Source: Ustilago trichophora
Lineage: Eukaryota > Basidiomycota > Ustilaginomycetes > Ustilaginales > Ustilaginaceae
NCBI GenBank assembly: GCA_900323505.1
Contig: OOIN01000015.1
Span: 62,001 to 126,000, forward strand
Reading direction: 5' to 3'
Length of the DNA: 64,000 bases
Both the position numbers and the translations under genes were made by a program. Positions 51,942 to 62,952 of this stretch are shown piece after piece. How positions within the stretch are numbered: the stretch's first letter is position 1; every line of letters begins with the position of its first letter. The notes beneath the pieces are model-generated. The model was not told the DNA's origin and searched no databases. It saw only the letters and a list, made by a program, of their open reading frames with translations.

Positions 51942-53282
51942 TTAAGGCGTCCAGATCTTGACAGCAAGATCAACACCGCTAGTAGCGACGACGTTGACGG
52001 TCCTCGCTTCTGCTATTTTGCCACTACCGTTTGCAGTATCTCCATCCTGAGCTGGAGGGATTGGGGTTTCAATTTTGGCCTTACCCCATGCGATTGAAGT
52101 GCAAAAGTGTTGATGGGCATCAATGATTTTTGTGCATCTCCCCGACTTGAGGTCCCAAATGCGCATTGTTTTGTCGTCAGAGACGGATAAGAGGTGTTTG
52201 CCGTTGGGAGAGAATGCGAGCCCGCGGATCCAATTGTCGTGCCCCACTAGGGTTTTCAGACACTGTCCGGCGTTGTCCCATATCCTAATTGTTTTGTCAC
52301 GGCTTCCCGAAGCGATGAATTGACCTGGTGCGGTTGCAGAGGCGTCTTTGGGGGTGGTGAGACCGACCAGTTCACGAATGGCGGGATAGGCGGAGACAGG
52401 GGCAAAGATCGCTACTTCCACCACATGCTCATGCCCACGCAGCTCGACTTTTGTTTCGCCTGTGGCTAGGTCCCAAAGACGACAAGTTTGATCCGTCGAA
52501 CAGCTGATGAGCAACCGTCCGTCTTCGCTGGGTATTGCCGAACGGACCCATTCCGCGTGTCCGTACAGAGTTCGTGTGCAGAATCCTGTACTGAACTCCC
52601 AGATCTTGATCGTCTTATCCCTACTTGCGCTAACGATGTAATCGTCCCCCGGCAAGAAGCGTACGCTGGAAACACTGTGATCGTGCCCATGAAGCGTCTT
52701 CGTATTCTTGTAGTCATTGTTGGCATCCCACACCTTGATGGAAAGATCACTGGAGCAAGATACTACATAATTGCCCTTGCTGTCAAAGTCGACATCCATC
52801 ACTGCCTTGGTGTGCCCCTTGAGCGTTCGTTCAAAATCCCCCGTTTCCCAATCCCACAGTTTGACCGTCGTATCCTCCGATGCCGATGCGACCTGGCTGA
52901 ACACTGGATGGAACGCGACTTTGGTCACGGGCATACGATGACCCTGCATAGTATGCCTTGCGGACGCACGCGGGACCCAGTCGTTGAGAGAGGCGGATCG
53001 CTTGGCGGAAGGTGCGGAGGCAAGCTCTTCTTGCAATTGAGCCATGCGCGTCTCCATCTCCATGATCTTCTTCTGCAACCGAATCACGGAAGTCCATTTT
53101 TTCTCGAGAAGACCGGCATACTTGGCTTTGGGATCGGGGACGAATCCATCTTGACCAGCTTCACGCATCAAGGTGGCATAGGAGTCGGAAAGGCCGTTGG
53201 TCTTGAAATAGTCCAAAATGGATTTGTGCAGCTCGTCCTTTTGTCGCTCAGAGAGGATGCTGGTGCTGTTGAGAGAGCTCAT
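51942..53282 (-). CDS. LIS1: LIS1/PAC1/NudF, dynein regulator
   Basis: 446 residues, no intron. A LisH dimerisation motif near 10-42 ('[13 protein letters not shown]...YATLMREA'), a coiled coil near 58-90 and seven WD40 repeats from about 112 to the end, each with GH...WD-type ends such as [13 protein letters not shown]...KLWDW and [15 protein letters not shown]...RIWDL. Length and domain order match LIS1/PAC1. The protein binds dynein at microtubule plus ends and is needed for nuclear migration, as shown for relatives in filamentous fungi. The gene faces PEX13 head-to-head across 1.2 kb and is followed by the transposon. 'Lis1' is the usual symbol in smuts and in yeast it is PAC1. Confidence 0.96.
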   Translation of the reverse strand: MSSLNSTSILSERQKDELHKSILDYFKTNGLSDSYATLMREAGQDGFVPDPKAKYAGLLEKKWTSVIRLQKKIMEMETRMAQLQEELASAPSAKRSASLNDWVPRASARHTMQGHRMPVTKVAFHPVFSQVASASEDTTVKLWDWETGDFERTLKGHTKAVMDVDFDSKGNYVVSCSSDLSIKVWDANNDYKNTKTLHGHDHSVSSVRFLPGDDYIVSASRDKTIKIWEFSTGFCTRTLYGHAEWVRSAIPSEDGRLLISCSTDQTCRLWDLATGETKVELRGHEHVVEVAIFAPVSAYPAIRELVGLTTPKDASATAPGQFIASGSRDKTIRIWDNAGQCLKTLVGHDNWIRGLAFSPNGKHLLSVSDDKTMRIWDLKSGRCTKIIDAHQHFCTSIAWGKAKIETPIPPAQDGDTANGSGKIAEARTVNVVATSGVDLAVKIWTP

Positions 53283-54271
53283 TGTGGAAGCAATCTCTAG
53301 ACAGGGCTGTCAGATAGCAGCTGCAGTGGTGGAATGTAGGTACAGAGATGAGTTGGAGCCACACCCTTGCAGCCAGGCCTAAGCTACGACCACGGCCTAA
53401 CGACCGTACTGAGGCTGAGCCGAGCTCCGCTGCAGCTTGGCAGAATGAGGTGTGGCGAGTGTCGTATTGGGCTCTGTTGAGCGTCGGCTGGCGCCACCAC
53501 TGGATTCGAATGGTGCAGACGTTGGCTGGGCAGCTTCAAGGGTTCGGAGTGGTCAGAGCTTGAAGCGGGTCGTGGTGGGAGTGCTCATCTGCACATGCTT
53601 ATCCTCTTTGTAAACTTGGATAGATTGCCGACAAGCTGGTTCGGAAGCGGTAGAGTCTTCTGTGGGCGTGACAGCGGTGCTTTGCTGTTGTCTGCGGGGG
53701 CAGTGGTTGATGATGGTGTATCTGCGGTTTCTGTACATGCGAGGAGCAACAGGGTGATTGTTGGATTGAAAAGAGGAGGGTCCTGAGCCAAAGTCGATTG
53801 CAGCGGTTGCGGTTGCGGTTGCGTGTTGAATTGGCCGTGCAGAACTCCACAACCCCAATCCGGCCGAATTGGGCAGAGACCCACTTTCAGCTACGCTCTA
53901 ACATCTTGAAGCCAAACTGCCAGAAAAATACGATACCTCTGTAACTTATGACCGGCTTCCATTTGCAACGCCTTTTTTTTTTGCGGGGAGGAACGAGGTT
54001 GAGTAACCGGTTCCAGAGTTGAATTTCAGGTGGTGACACTGTGGCGCTGGATTTCACTTTGCCAAGCTCAAGAAATTTGGGGCACAGAGGCAGCTTGAAA
54101 GCGTGAAATCGCGCCCTCTTTGACCGCTTTGACTCGCTCTGGCTCAGTCAGACTGCCCATCCAATGCATCCATCCAATCACTGTGCGTGACATCTCGACA
54201 CCGGCAGGCTGCAATCACTACCCGAATCATTCATCCCCACATTTCTCACTGCAATCTCCATCTCTCTTCTG

Positions 54272-54303
<32 letters not shown>

Positions 54304-54489
54304 CAACTTATCCACCATCTGTCGTTTTCCGTCACCATTGACAATATACTCGCACGCGTCACCAGATTCAGCATATTCACACCGGGACTCGAGTCACACA
54401 CATCCATCATCATCATCATCATCATCCGACGACACCTCGAGTCAACATCTCTTGCCTCTCCTATTTAGCACTCACATACTCATCAATTG
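53283..54489. other. Divergent promoter region, LIS1 and PEX13
   Basis: 1.2 kb without a supported gene; frames are short. Contains two CAT/ATC microsatellites close to PEX13 that likely lie in its 5' UTR. Confidence 0.6.
54272..54302. repeat. (CAT)n microsatellite
   Basis: About ten CAT units roughly 190 nt upstream of the PEX13 start; a shorter related tract lies at 54405-54426. Confidence 0.95.
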
Positions 54490-55809
54490 ATGCCGTCGCC
54501 ACCAAAGCCTTGGGAACGCGCAGGTGCAGGCGCCGATCTATCTTCCTCCATCATGGCGTCTACCACCACTCCCTCCACCACCACGTCGTCAGCGCTCACA
54601 ACCACTTCGGCAGCTCCAGCGTTGCCTGAGCGTCCAACTACGCTAGGCGCAAGCACCATGGGCACCGGCGCATATGGCACGTCTGCCTACAATTCACCAT
54701 ATCGAAGCACCGTCGGTGGACTCGGATCGACATATGGTGGCATGGGATCGACGTACGGAACATCCTACGGCTCGCCTTACTCGCGCTATGGCGGTATGGG
54801 AGGTATGGGCTACGGAGGATACGGTGGCGGCTATGGCAGCTATGGAGGATATGGAGGATACGGCGGGTACGGAGGCTACGGTATGGGAATGGGAATGGGA
54901 ATGGGCATGGGAGGTATGCCCGGCATGCCAGGTCAACCGGGCGACGTCTCTTTGACGCAGCGTATGGAAGCAGGCACTCAAGCCACTTTTGAACTCATCA
55001 GCAGCATCGTTGGAGCATTCGGTGGATTTGCACAGATGCTCGAGAGCACGTTCATGGCCACGCACAGCAGCTTCTTCGCCATGGTTGGAGTTGCCGATCA
55101 GTTCGCCCACTTGCGCAACTATCTCGGTCAAGTGCTCAGCATCTTTGCCCTCGCGCGATACCTCAAAAACCTCGGCTTGCGACTGGTCGGCAAGGCGCCC
55201 GCAGTCGAGCTCGACGCACGCGAGTTCAAAGAGTTTGCAGCACACGGTGCCAGTGGTTCACCCGGCAAAGCAGCACGCCCGTCCAAGCGACCCCTCATCG
55301 TCTTCTTCATGGCCGTCATCGGTCTTCCCTACCTTATGGGCAAATTGGTTCGCTTCATCACCGCAAAACAGGAAGCCGAGCGTCAACGCCTCGAGCAGCA
55401 AGGCCAAAACCCTGGCCAAGCAGGCATGCTTCCCGGTCAGCACGGTGGTGGAATGATCTCAGCCAACGAAAACGGCGAAGCGATTGACCCTAGCAAGCTC
55501 ACCTTTGTCCGTGCACTCTACGCTTATCCAGCCGCTGACCCACTCGAACTCAGCCTGCAGCCCAACGACATTGTCGCAGTGCTCAGCAAGCACGATCCAC
55601 AAACGGGCGCAGAGAGCGCATGGTGGAGAGGCAGGACCAGAGACGGTCGCATCGGCTGGTTCCCAAGCACCTACGTCGAGTCATTGGAATCGGCAAAGGA
55701 GAGAGCTGCAAAGGCATCTGCCAGCCCAGCTACAGCTTCGGCAAAGGGAGCAGAGTCGACGTCAGAAAAGGCGGCGCCGACTAAAGCTGCCACTGTCAAG
55801 GCGACATGA
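54490..55809 (+). CDS. PEX13: Peroxin 13 (PEX13), peroxisomal import docking protein
   Basis: 439 residues from the ATG at 54490. The N-terminus is Pro/Ala/Ser-rich, then a Gly/Tyr/Met-rich region (about 55-148, with YGGYGGYGGYGGYG) that has the character of the YG-rich phase typical of Pex13 and linked to a gel-like import conduit. A conserved segment (155-245; 'ELISSIVGAFGGFAQMLESTF', 'LRNYLGQVLSIFALARYLK'), a membrane helix at about 268-287 (PLIVFFMAVIGLPYLMGKLV) and an SH3 domain at about 337-400 (ALYAYPAADPLELSLQPND, WWRGRTRDGRIGWFPSTYVE) complete the architecture. It docks PEX5/PEX14 at the peroxisomal membrane. The tail is Ala/Lys-rich and disordered. Confidence 0.95.
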   Translation: MPSPPKPWERAGAGADLSSSIMASTTTPSTTTSSALTTTSAAPALPERPTTLGASTMGTGAYGTSAYNSPYRSTVGGLGSTYGGMGSTYGTSYGSPYSRYGGMGGMGYGGYGGGYGSYGGYGGYGGYGGYGMGMGMGMGMGGMPGMPGQPGDVSLTQRMEAGTQATFELISSIVGAFGGFAQMLESTFMATHSSFFAMVGVADQFAHLRNYLGQVLSIFALARYLKNLGLRLVGKAPAVELDAREFKEFAAHGASGSPGKAARPSKRPLIVFFMAVIGLPYLMGKLVRFITAKQEAERQRLEQQGQNPGQAGMLPGQHGGGMISANENGEAIDPSKLTFVRALYAYPAADPLELSLQPNDIVAVLSKHDPQTGAESAWWRGRTRDGRIGWFPSTYVESLESAKERAAKASASPATASAKGAESTSEKAAPTKAATVKAT

Positions 55810-56704
55810 TGAAGGGCAACGTCGTAGATCATGTCTCTTTGACAGCTATTTATCCATCTGAGAAAATATATATATACACTGTATTTGTATGACTGTTTGG
55901 CGATCCCAATGGAAGATGCCGTTGCTCGCAACGCAAAAGATGTCAGAGCGTGCTGAGTGGAGTGTGCTCCTGCTATGCTGTGAGATTGCCTCCTTGTCCA
56001 GTTGATCGACATGCAACAGTTGGAAGTGAAAGTAGACAGAACCCAAGCGAGCCTGAAAGCGAAGAGAGAACGAGAGCCGAAAATAGCATGCTGCTTGGTG
56101 CTCCATAAGTTGGTACAGTAAGTTTGCCAGGGCAACATGCCAATCACAGTCGCACCCTCTATGCTCGAGTCGCGTGCTTTCGGCACAGTGACGTTTCCAA
56201 GAGTGCGGCAATTTTAAGAGCTCATCCGCACAGAACCCTGCGCCAAGAGACTGTGTGACATCTCTTTCAGAGTCCAAAGTGTGACTTTAAGGAAAAACAA
56301 ACGCTCGAACCAAGCCTTTTTTTACATTTCGGCCTCCACCCGATACTTGACCATTGGATCTCGGCTTATTGTTCCTACATCCAAAGAGACCCTTCTTTGG
56401 ACAACATCCGTCATCTCAGTCCGCCCACAACAACACCCGTACAACAACCAGCCAGGACTCAAGGAAGCTGTCAAGGCGAGCTGCGAGCTGCGAGCTGCTT
56501 TTCGTCGAGATCAGAGTTGCGCTCGTGTTGACTTCGATACCCTTGTCCTTGATCGCTGACACAAACTTCATCGACATCATTCGCACACGACCGTTTCTCA
56601 TGACTCGCTAATTATCAGGAACACGCTTCCTAGCGACAACAAGAGCAGAAATCTCAAGGAAACCTGCAACCACCACGCTCCACTCGGCATGACCCATCAC
56701 CATA
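55810..56704. other. Intergenic, PEX13 terminator and RING-gene promoter
   Basis: About 900 nt, AT-rich near 55865 (TATATATATA), no supported gene. Confidence 0.55.
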
Positions 56705-59700
56705 ATGCCGCCCACTTCACGAAGGTCTGACCGGACACAGGCGGCCGGCTCTGCGAATCGCTCTCGTATGTACAACCTCGGCGGTCAAGCTCACTCCTCC
56801 GGCTCCCTGCTTCCTAGATCTACCGATGTCCATGCCGCTTCCACCTCTGCAGCTACTTCCGCCGCCGTATCTGCTGCTGCTAGAGGTGTGGACGCTACAG
56901 ATGCACCCTACCTTACAAATCTCGAATCGCACTTCGGCAGGGTAACCCTCACAGCACCAGACAATCTCTTGAGGAAGCAGGCAAAGGAGAAAAAGCAAAA
57001 GATACGCCAGAGGAAAGCTCAGAATGCACACGCTGCGGCAGCTGCTCTGGCCGGAGCAATCCAGAACCCGCTCTCTTCCAGTGTCGGACGCAATGCTGTG
57101 TCGTCTTCCTCCAACTTGCTCGACTCAAGTCGACGCTACCAGACTACTTTGGAAGACGCTCCAGTCAGTACTGGTCTGCTTTTGTCAGCACCAGGCCAGC
57201 ATGTCAGTATGCGAAGAGCTTACAGCGGCAATCAAACACCAACTTTGGCGTCCACGTCCCATCTGCAGACACCGCCACCTTCCTCTTCTCAGACAGTAGC
57301 CGCACGCACGCGCAGAAGACGTCCATCTGCAGCTCGACAAGACTCCAGTAGACCCGCTTCCAGGGCCAGTGGCACCATCCGTCCCGAAAGCGCCCTTTCT
57401 TTCAACGACGACGACACCACTCCTCAACAACAGGAAACATCGGCTACCGATAGATCTCAACAGCCTAGCGACGACCGAACGCCTCGCTCTCGCACCGAAA
57501 GCGCGCCGGCATCGCATCCTCGCCGCTCTCACAACGCTTTCGCTACCGCCCCAGATGATGTTGAAACGACGAGGGCAGCACCACCTCCGGCGCAATCATC
57601 GAATGCAGCACCACAAACTTCATTGCACAGACAAAACGTGTGGAACGACATCACCGAAGCAGATCCAGACGATCTCCCACCACCTTTTCCTGAAGGCGCA
57701 CCTCGACCTCCAACACCTCCGCGTCCACCGACGCACTCTGAAGCAGCAAGCGATGCACAGCTCATAGGCCCTCAACCGTATGCTCGCATTCCAAGCAGTC
57801 CACCACCGCCTTTCGTCAGCGATGATGAGGACGAACCTGCTTCCACCTCTCCAAGACAAGCGGCTTCATCCGTACAAACAGCAGAACCGACAGCCGATGG
57901 AGCAGCAGCGAGCGCACCCACTGGCAGTCGACCTTCAAGCCGCGCCTCGACACCCAGCTCGGCATCCGCCAGCGATGACGAGAGCATAGAGCTGACGGAA
58001 GAACGTCGTGCATGGGAAGCTGATATTCGCAACGGACTCAGCTTTGAGGTGAGAGTATTGCGCGAGCAGCAGCGCCGAGTGGCAAGGGAACGCGCTGCGG
58101 CGCTGAGAGCTGCTTCTGGACAGGAGGAAGCTGAGGTTGTCAACGGAGAAACATTGCCCGTCGAAGCTGAGACAAGAGAAGCTGCAGCCGACGCTGCAAC
58201 GGTAGACACTGAGAGTCCACCGCCATCAGCAGGTTTAGCAGTGGAGGATGCTGCGCCACTCTCTGAACCTGTGCTGCCATGGAACGATGTCGAGTCCAAT
58301 GAGGGCGAAACCAGCCTGGAGAGCGAAATGACAGCCCCACAAGACGCCGTTACATCGCCTGTGGTGGACGTGTCCGCGCCCGAGACAAGCTCCGCTTCGC
58401 AGGCAAGCCCAGTCGAAGACGCTACAGAACAGCCAAGCTCTCAGGCGTCTGACATCATAGAGTTGGTAGAGACGGTGGCCTGGTTCGAAGCAGAGATACC
58501 TTCTGCCGAACCTGCGCGTACCGGGGCACCAACTACGCCGTCAACAGCTGCAGCAAGCGCTTTGGAGCTAGCTCCTGCAACTCACCTACCAACGACTCTG
58601 CCTGCCGAAACGGAACGGCCGATTATAAACGATGCTGTCACTAGCCGATCGAACAGCGATGCACGGCTCATCCTTGCCAATGAACCCCGTCTTGGTCCTC
58701 CACCTTTGTCGGTCCCTCCGACAGCAGCGTCTCGAACACCGTCTGGCACGTTCAGCGGCAGCCCTACAGCCCAGCCATTAGCGACTTCCCCTCGCCGCAG
58801 TTCTGGCCACCGAAAGACCAACTCGGACTCGCGTTCGGCCATCCAGCCATCTCGAGGACGTGCTCGTCTCGGCAGCGGAGCGCGAGCGTCTCTCAGCGGA
58901 CTCGCTCAACGCCGCTTTGAAGGCCAGACCGTCCGTGGACATGATAGCGATTCACATCTTCCTCTCAGCCGGCGTCCGGAAGACACACTCTTCGTCGTCT
59001 CCGCGCCTCGTCCTTCCACGCTCGCCAGGTCGTCCAGTGCTGAGGATGCAAGTACATCACAGACAGAATTGGCAGGTGCTGCGATGTCATTCAAGCAGAA
59101 CGACGTGGACGAGGACACATCAAGCGACAACGCAGCTATTGAGGATGAAGACGACGGTGCTGAGTCCGACTCATCCATCGAGCAGTGGTTGGCTGAAGCC
59201 GCTGCCTTCGATGCATTACGCAAGAGGGAAGAGGAAGCAGCGGCAAGGCTGCAAGTTCTGCGCGAGCCGCCTGTATCTGATAGCGACGAGGATGATGGTG
59301 ACGAGGAGGACGTGGTGACCATGCCCGGCGCGTTCAATCGTAAACCCTCTCCTCACCGCAGAAAAGCAAGCACTGCTTCCCGCAAAGTGCCAGACCCAGC
59401 CAATCTCACTTTGATGGACCAAGTCTTACCCAAAGCACCGCCGCCGTTGGTCTTGGGCCGCTCACGTGGCGGCGCTGCTTATTCGGACTCTTCCTCAGAA
59501 TCAACAGATACAGATGATGCACTAGATCAGTACTCGTCCAGCGACGAGGATGATGAACAGCACCGCGCTTTCCACGAAGCTTCGGCAGGCGATGTTCGAC
59601 GTACAGAGAATGACCCGTTTGTCAACTCGCACAAGTCGGTACATGCTCGCAGTGCTTCATCCGCCCCGAACTTGGCGATCCTGGGCGACTCTGCAGATGA

Positions 59701-62700
59701 AACTCCTAGAACGCCGCCAGCGGCGGGTGTAACTGCGCCAGTGCTGATGAAAGCAGAGCAAGCCCCCGCTCTTCCACCGAGAAGCGGTGCAATCCAACCT
59801 GCTGGAGCTGAACTGCCGCGTTCGAATGCCCAAGAACGCAACTTGAGCCTCAAAGCCAAAGGCAAGCTACCGGAAAGAACTTCTGTGCCTTCTGCTACTC
59901 AACAGCTCGATGCTCGTGCAGGTGATTTTGAGGAAGACACTTCCAGCAGTCGGGACGTTTCGGATGCTGAAGAGATCTCGCCCTCATCAGGCCCAGCCGC
60001 GTCAAAAGTCTCGATCTCTGCGCCTATTGCCAACACCAACCTGGCCAGTCGAAACAGCGTCACTTCTTCGAACTTCCCTGTTCCGTTCCATACAAGGCGC
60101 ACTTCACTCGATCCTCTTTTGCAGCCTCTGGGGTACGGACGCACGGATTTGGGCAATCGTCTCAAAGGTCTCTTTGGCCAACCACTTATTGCCAATCCTC
60201 CCGGTCCGACTCCTTCAGCCCTGCAGGCGGCCGCTTCGAGCTCGTCCGTCCCTGCTGCGCAGCCAATGCCGACTACTATGGAGGTACGTCGCTCGCCGAG
60301 CGACGCCCATCGTGCTTCGAATCCGAGTGTCAAGGAGCCAGCTGCACCTACCACACTGGTTTCTCGACGTACGTCAGAAGCCTCGCAGGCGGCAGACGTG
60401 CCGGTTTTGCAGCAAACCTCATCACGACGAGACGACAGCGTAGCTGTTGCTCCTTCTCGAGGCCCTACAATGCGCAGACAGCCGAGTGCCGGCAGTCAAT
60501 CGACTTTCGCCCAATCTTCCGATCTTGATCTTCCCAAGACGGCGGCGTCGCCGTCGTCAACCTCTGCCCTACCGGAACAGAGAGCACGTGATGAAGCACT
60601 TGCACAGATCGCCCAGCTCAGTGCAAGCGCCCAAAGGCAAGAGTCTCTGGCTGCTTTAGAGCGGCTCCTTGCAAAGACGAGTCGCCCAACGTCGATGATG
60701 CCGCCAAGCGCTATGAGTCGTGCGGAACTCGGTGGGCGTCTGCAACTGTCTCATAATGTTCCTGCCGAAACTCAACCCTCTGCCGAAGCAGCTCTAACTA
60801 ACAGCGAGCTACCGTATGCGGCAGCTGTAGCGCCTGCAACTGACCGTCTCTCCCGCCAGGGTGCGATCACCCGAGGCAACCGCGCAGGGGCCCCCCTCCC
60901 ATCGCCACCTTCTGCACTCTCGAGAGCTCCGTCGACTGCTACGCGACCAGTGTCCTTCGTCAATCCGCGCTCTTCAGCTGCACCATTGCCTCGTGGACGT
61001 CTGCCCGCGATTACGGATGCGACTCGTCACTTTCCGCCCTCAGCATCAAGCACAGGTCCCGGAGTCGCTCCATCTTGGCTGTCGTACATTCCATCAGAGG
61101 AACGTGAAAGACTGCCAGCCCCGCTGGAGCCTCGAAGGGTCAATTCGAGGGCGACGGGAAGCAGAGTCTCGGCCATGATATCCAAGTTCGAAACTCCACA
61201 GGAGCAATCACCCACCTCGCCGACGAAGCAGAGTGCTCCCTTTGAAGGGATCTCTGGGTCAGATTCTAGCCGTAGCAACGTGTCGGGGGATGGTGTTATG
61301 AACGGAGAGGAGATGACCGAACCGGCTGTCTTCCGTCGCTTCTCGTGTAACGAAAGCAGTGACGGGACAAGTGAGCGTGTTTCGAGACGAGCCCCACCTC
61401 CACCTCCTACTCTGCCGAGAAAACAAGACACAAACCCTTTCCGTCGCTCAGAGGCTCTTGATCGCCCAACAAGCACTGGAAGCTTCACGCAGTCCGCATC
61501 GATGGAAGCACTTGCGCGACAGATCGAAGAGGCGGCTTCCGAATGGACAGCTGCGTCGTTGCACAGCTCCGCTGACCAGTATAGGAATGCGTCTTCAAGT
61601 CGATTGGCGGTGCCCAGCACATCCTCAGCCACTGCTGCCAAAGTCGAGTCAAGAGGTCTACCCCGCTCACCCCGCACGCTAGCGATGGACACCCTAACCC
61701 GGCGTGAGCACGATCATGGCGCACACACACCGCCAACCTTACCGCCAAAATCCCCGCTCATGACGCCGGAACAGATCCTAGCATCTGGAAGTCGGAACGG
61801 TCTCTCGGCAAGTATTGCAGCTGCACAAGCGGCCGCGTTCGCAAGACGCGACGGGAGGGAATCCCGCTCTCATTCGGCTTCATCTAGTCTTGACGTGACT
61901 GGTGGTGAAGTAGTGGGTCGGCACGTCTCGAGGGGAGCGGTTAAAGATGGTGGTGGTAGTAGTAGCGGGGCGAGGCCGCTGCCGACCCTTCCAGCTTCTG
62001 TGACAGGGCCGAATCAGGGCCTGGGGATTGGTGGCGACGGAGACGGCGTGCCCGTGCGCAGGGCTCTGCCTGTGCCTCCTCCGCTGCCTACTCGACCACC
62101 ACGTGACAGGAATTGGGGAAGTGCGAGGACCGAGCAAGATAGAATGGATGTGGGGGATTCTGCTGCTAGGGCTTTACCCAATATGCCCACGCAGCGAGAT
62201 GAGACATCGAGCCGGTCGAATGGTAACGATCAGAGAAACCATGCTGGACCTCGCAATGTCTCTCCTCCTTCCACTGTCGTCCGTTTCCCGTCCAGCATTT
62301 CTCCCGCGAACACACCTCCAGCAGAACACGCGCCCTCCATCACACCTACGGCCCCTCCACAAGTCACGGAATCCTCCACCAACACTACTACGTCCAACCC
62401 CTCAATCACCACTCGCAACCCTGTTCCGCGTCGTGAACCCTCATTGGGACTGACAGACTTTGATCTCCTAGTTGCGCAACTCGAGACCTCGGGATCGCAT
62501 TTCGAATCCCTCTCTGCCATCGGCGAATTTCTAGGCCCTGCCAAACCTACCGCCGCCACACCATCTCAACTAGCCTCCCTCTCCGTAGGGCTCATAGAGT
62601 GCGATTCACGCCGAGTGACACGCGAGGGCAAAATCAAGCAGAAGCTCAGCTGCGTTGGCGTCCGCGTCGACAAGTGCGCCATTTGCTTGGTCCAGTTCAA

Positions 62701-62815
62701 AGAGATGCAGAGGGCTGTCATTCTACCCTGTGGTCATGTCTTTCATGAAGATTGCACGGTAAAGTTGTTGAAACAAGTCGACGTTTGTCCGACTTGCAGG
62801 GCACCTGCGTTTTAA
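56705..62815 (+). CDS. Giant disordered protein with C-terminal RING-H2 finger, putative E3 ligase
   Basis: 2036 residues in a single exon from the ATG at 56705. Residues 1-1980 are almost wholly low complexity: Ser, Pro, Ala, Glu and Arg with acidic patches (about 830-850, 925-960) and several Pro-rich class-I/II SH3-ligand-like stretches (RAPPPPPTLPRK, ALPVPPPLPTRPPR). The last 46 residues form a RING-H2: C-x2-C-x14-C-x1-H-x2-H-x2-C-x10-C-x2-C (CAICLVQF, CGHVFH, CPTC). A conserved-looking segment just upstream ('LTDFDLLVAQLETSGSHFES' and 'CDSRRVTREGKIKQKLSCVG') may be a second folded piece. RING-H2 proteins usually transfer ubiquitin from E2 enzymes. I do not recognise the orthologue; the huge disordered scaffold is unusual. 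Confidence 0.85.
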   Translation: MPPTSRRSDRTQAAGSANRSRMYNLGGQAHSSGSLLPRSTDVHAASTSAATSAAVSAAARGVDATDAPYLTNLESHFGRVTLTAPDNLLRKQAKEKKQKIRQRKAQNAHAAAAALAGAIQNPLSSSVGRNAVSSSSNLLDSSRRYQTTLEDAPVSTGLLLSAPGQHVSMRRAYSGNQTPTLASTSHLQTPPPSSSQTVAARTRRRRPSAARQDSSRPASRASGTIRPESALSFNDDDTTPQQQETSATDRSQQPSDDRTPRSRTESAPASHPRRSHNAFATAPDDVETTRAAPPPAQSSNAAPQTSLHRQNVWNDITEADPDDLPPPFPEGAPRPPTPPRPPTHSEAASDAQLIGPQPYARIPSSPPPPFVSDDEDEPASTSPRQAASSVQTAEPTADGAAASAPTGSRPSSRASTPSSASASDDESIELTEERRAWEADIRNGLSFEVRVLREQQRRVARERAAALRAASGQEEAEVVNGETLPVEAETREAAADAATVDTESPPPSAGLAVEDAAPLSEPVLPWNDVESNEGETSLESEMTAPQDAVTSPVVDVSAPETSSASQASPVEDATEQPSSQASDIIELVETVAWFEAEIPSAEPARTGAPTTPSTAAASALELAPATHLPTTLPAETERPIINDAVTSRSNSDARLILANEPRLGPPPLSVPPTAASRTPSGTFSGSPTAQPLATSPRRSSGHRKTNSDSRSAIQPSRGRARLGSGARASLSGLAQRRFEGQTVRGHDSDSHLPLSRRPEDTLFVVSAPRPSTLARSSSAEDASTSQTELAGAAMSFKQNDVDEDTSSDNAAIEDEDDGAESDSSIEQWLAEAAAFDALRKREEEAAARLQVLREPPVSDSDEDDGDEEDVVTMPGAFNRKPSPHRRKASTASRKVPDPANLTLMDQVLPKAPPPLVLGRSRGGAAYSDSSSESTDTDDALDQYSSSDEDDEQHRAFHEASAGDVRRTENDPFVNSHKSVHARSASSAPNLAILGDSADETPRTPPAAGVTAPVLMKAEQAPALPPRSGAIQPAGAELPRSNAQERNLSLKAKGKLPERTSVPSATQQLDARAGDFEEDTSSSRDVSDAEEISPSSGPAASKVSISAPIANTNLASRNSVTSSNFPVPFHTRRTSLDPLLQPLGYGRTDLGNRLKGLFGQPLIANPPGPTPSALQAAASSSSVPAAQPMPTTMEVRRSPSDAHRASNPSVKEPAAPTTLVSRRTSEASQAADVPVLQQTSSRRDDSVAVAPSRGPTMRRQPSAGSQSTFAQSSDLDLPKTAASPSSTSALPEQRARDEALAQIAQLSASAQRQESLAALERLLAKTSRPTSMMPPSAMSRAELGGRLQLSHNVPAETQPSAEAALTNSELPYAAAVAPATDRLSRQGAITRGNRAGAPLPSPPSALSRAPSTATRPVSFVNPRSSAAPLPRGRLPAITDATRHFPPSASSTGPGVAPSWLSYIPSEERERLPAPLEPRRVNSRATGSRVSAMISKFETPQEQSPTSPTKQSAPFEGISGSDSSRSNVSGDGVMNGEEMTEPAVFRRFSCNESSDGTSERVSRRAPPPPPTLPRKQDTNPFRRSEALDRPTSTGSFTQSASMEALARQIEEAASEWTAASLHSSADQYRNASSSRLAVPSTSSATAAKVESRGLPRSPRTLAMDTLTRREHDHGAHTPPTLPPKSPLMTPEQILASGSRNGLSASIAAAQAAAFARRDGRESRSHSASSSLDVTGGEVVGRHVSRGAVKDGGGSSSGARPLPTLPASVTGPNQGLGIGGDGDGVPVRRALPVPPPLPTRPPRDRNWGSARTEQDRMDVGDSAARALPNMPTQRDETSSRSNGNDQRNHAGPRNVSPPSTVVRFPSSISPANTPPAEHAPSITPTAPPQVTESSTNTTTSNPSITTRNPVPRREPSLGLTDFDLLVAQLETSGSHFESLSAIGEFLGPAKPTAATPSQLASLSVGLIECDSRRVTREGKIKQKLSCVGVRVDKCAICLVQFKEMQRAVILPCGHVFHEDCTVKLLKQVDVCPTCRAPAF

Positions 62816-62952
62816 GGTCAAGCCACATTCTCGAGTTGTTGTTGCAGCAATGCGATGATGGGAACGTATCCGATGTGCGCACGTTTTGTGCGAGTCTGTA
62901 TGTGAGATTGCTTTGGTGTGAAATTGAGAACATGCGGGGAAGGGAGATTCGT

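Noticed and set aside
53490..53530. Sequence resembling a tRNA B box (ATTCGAATCC on the minus strand)
   Set aside because: The five-base stem needed around the TTCGAAT loop cannot form and no acceptor stem is present.
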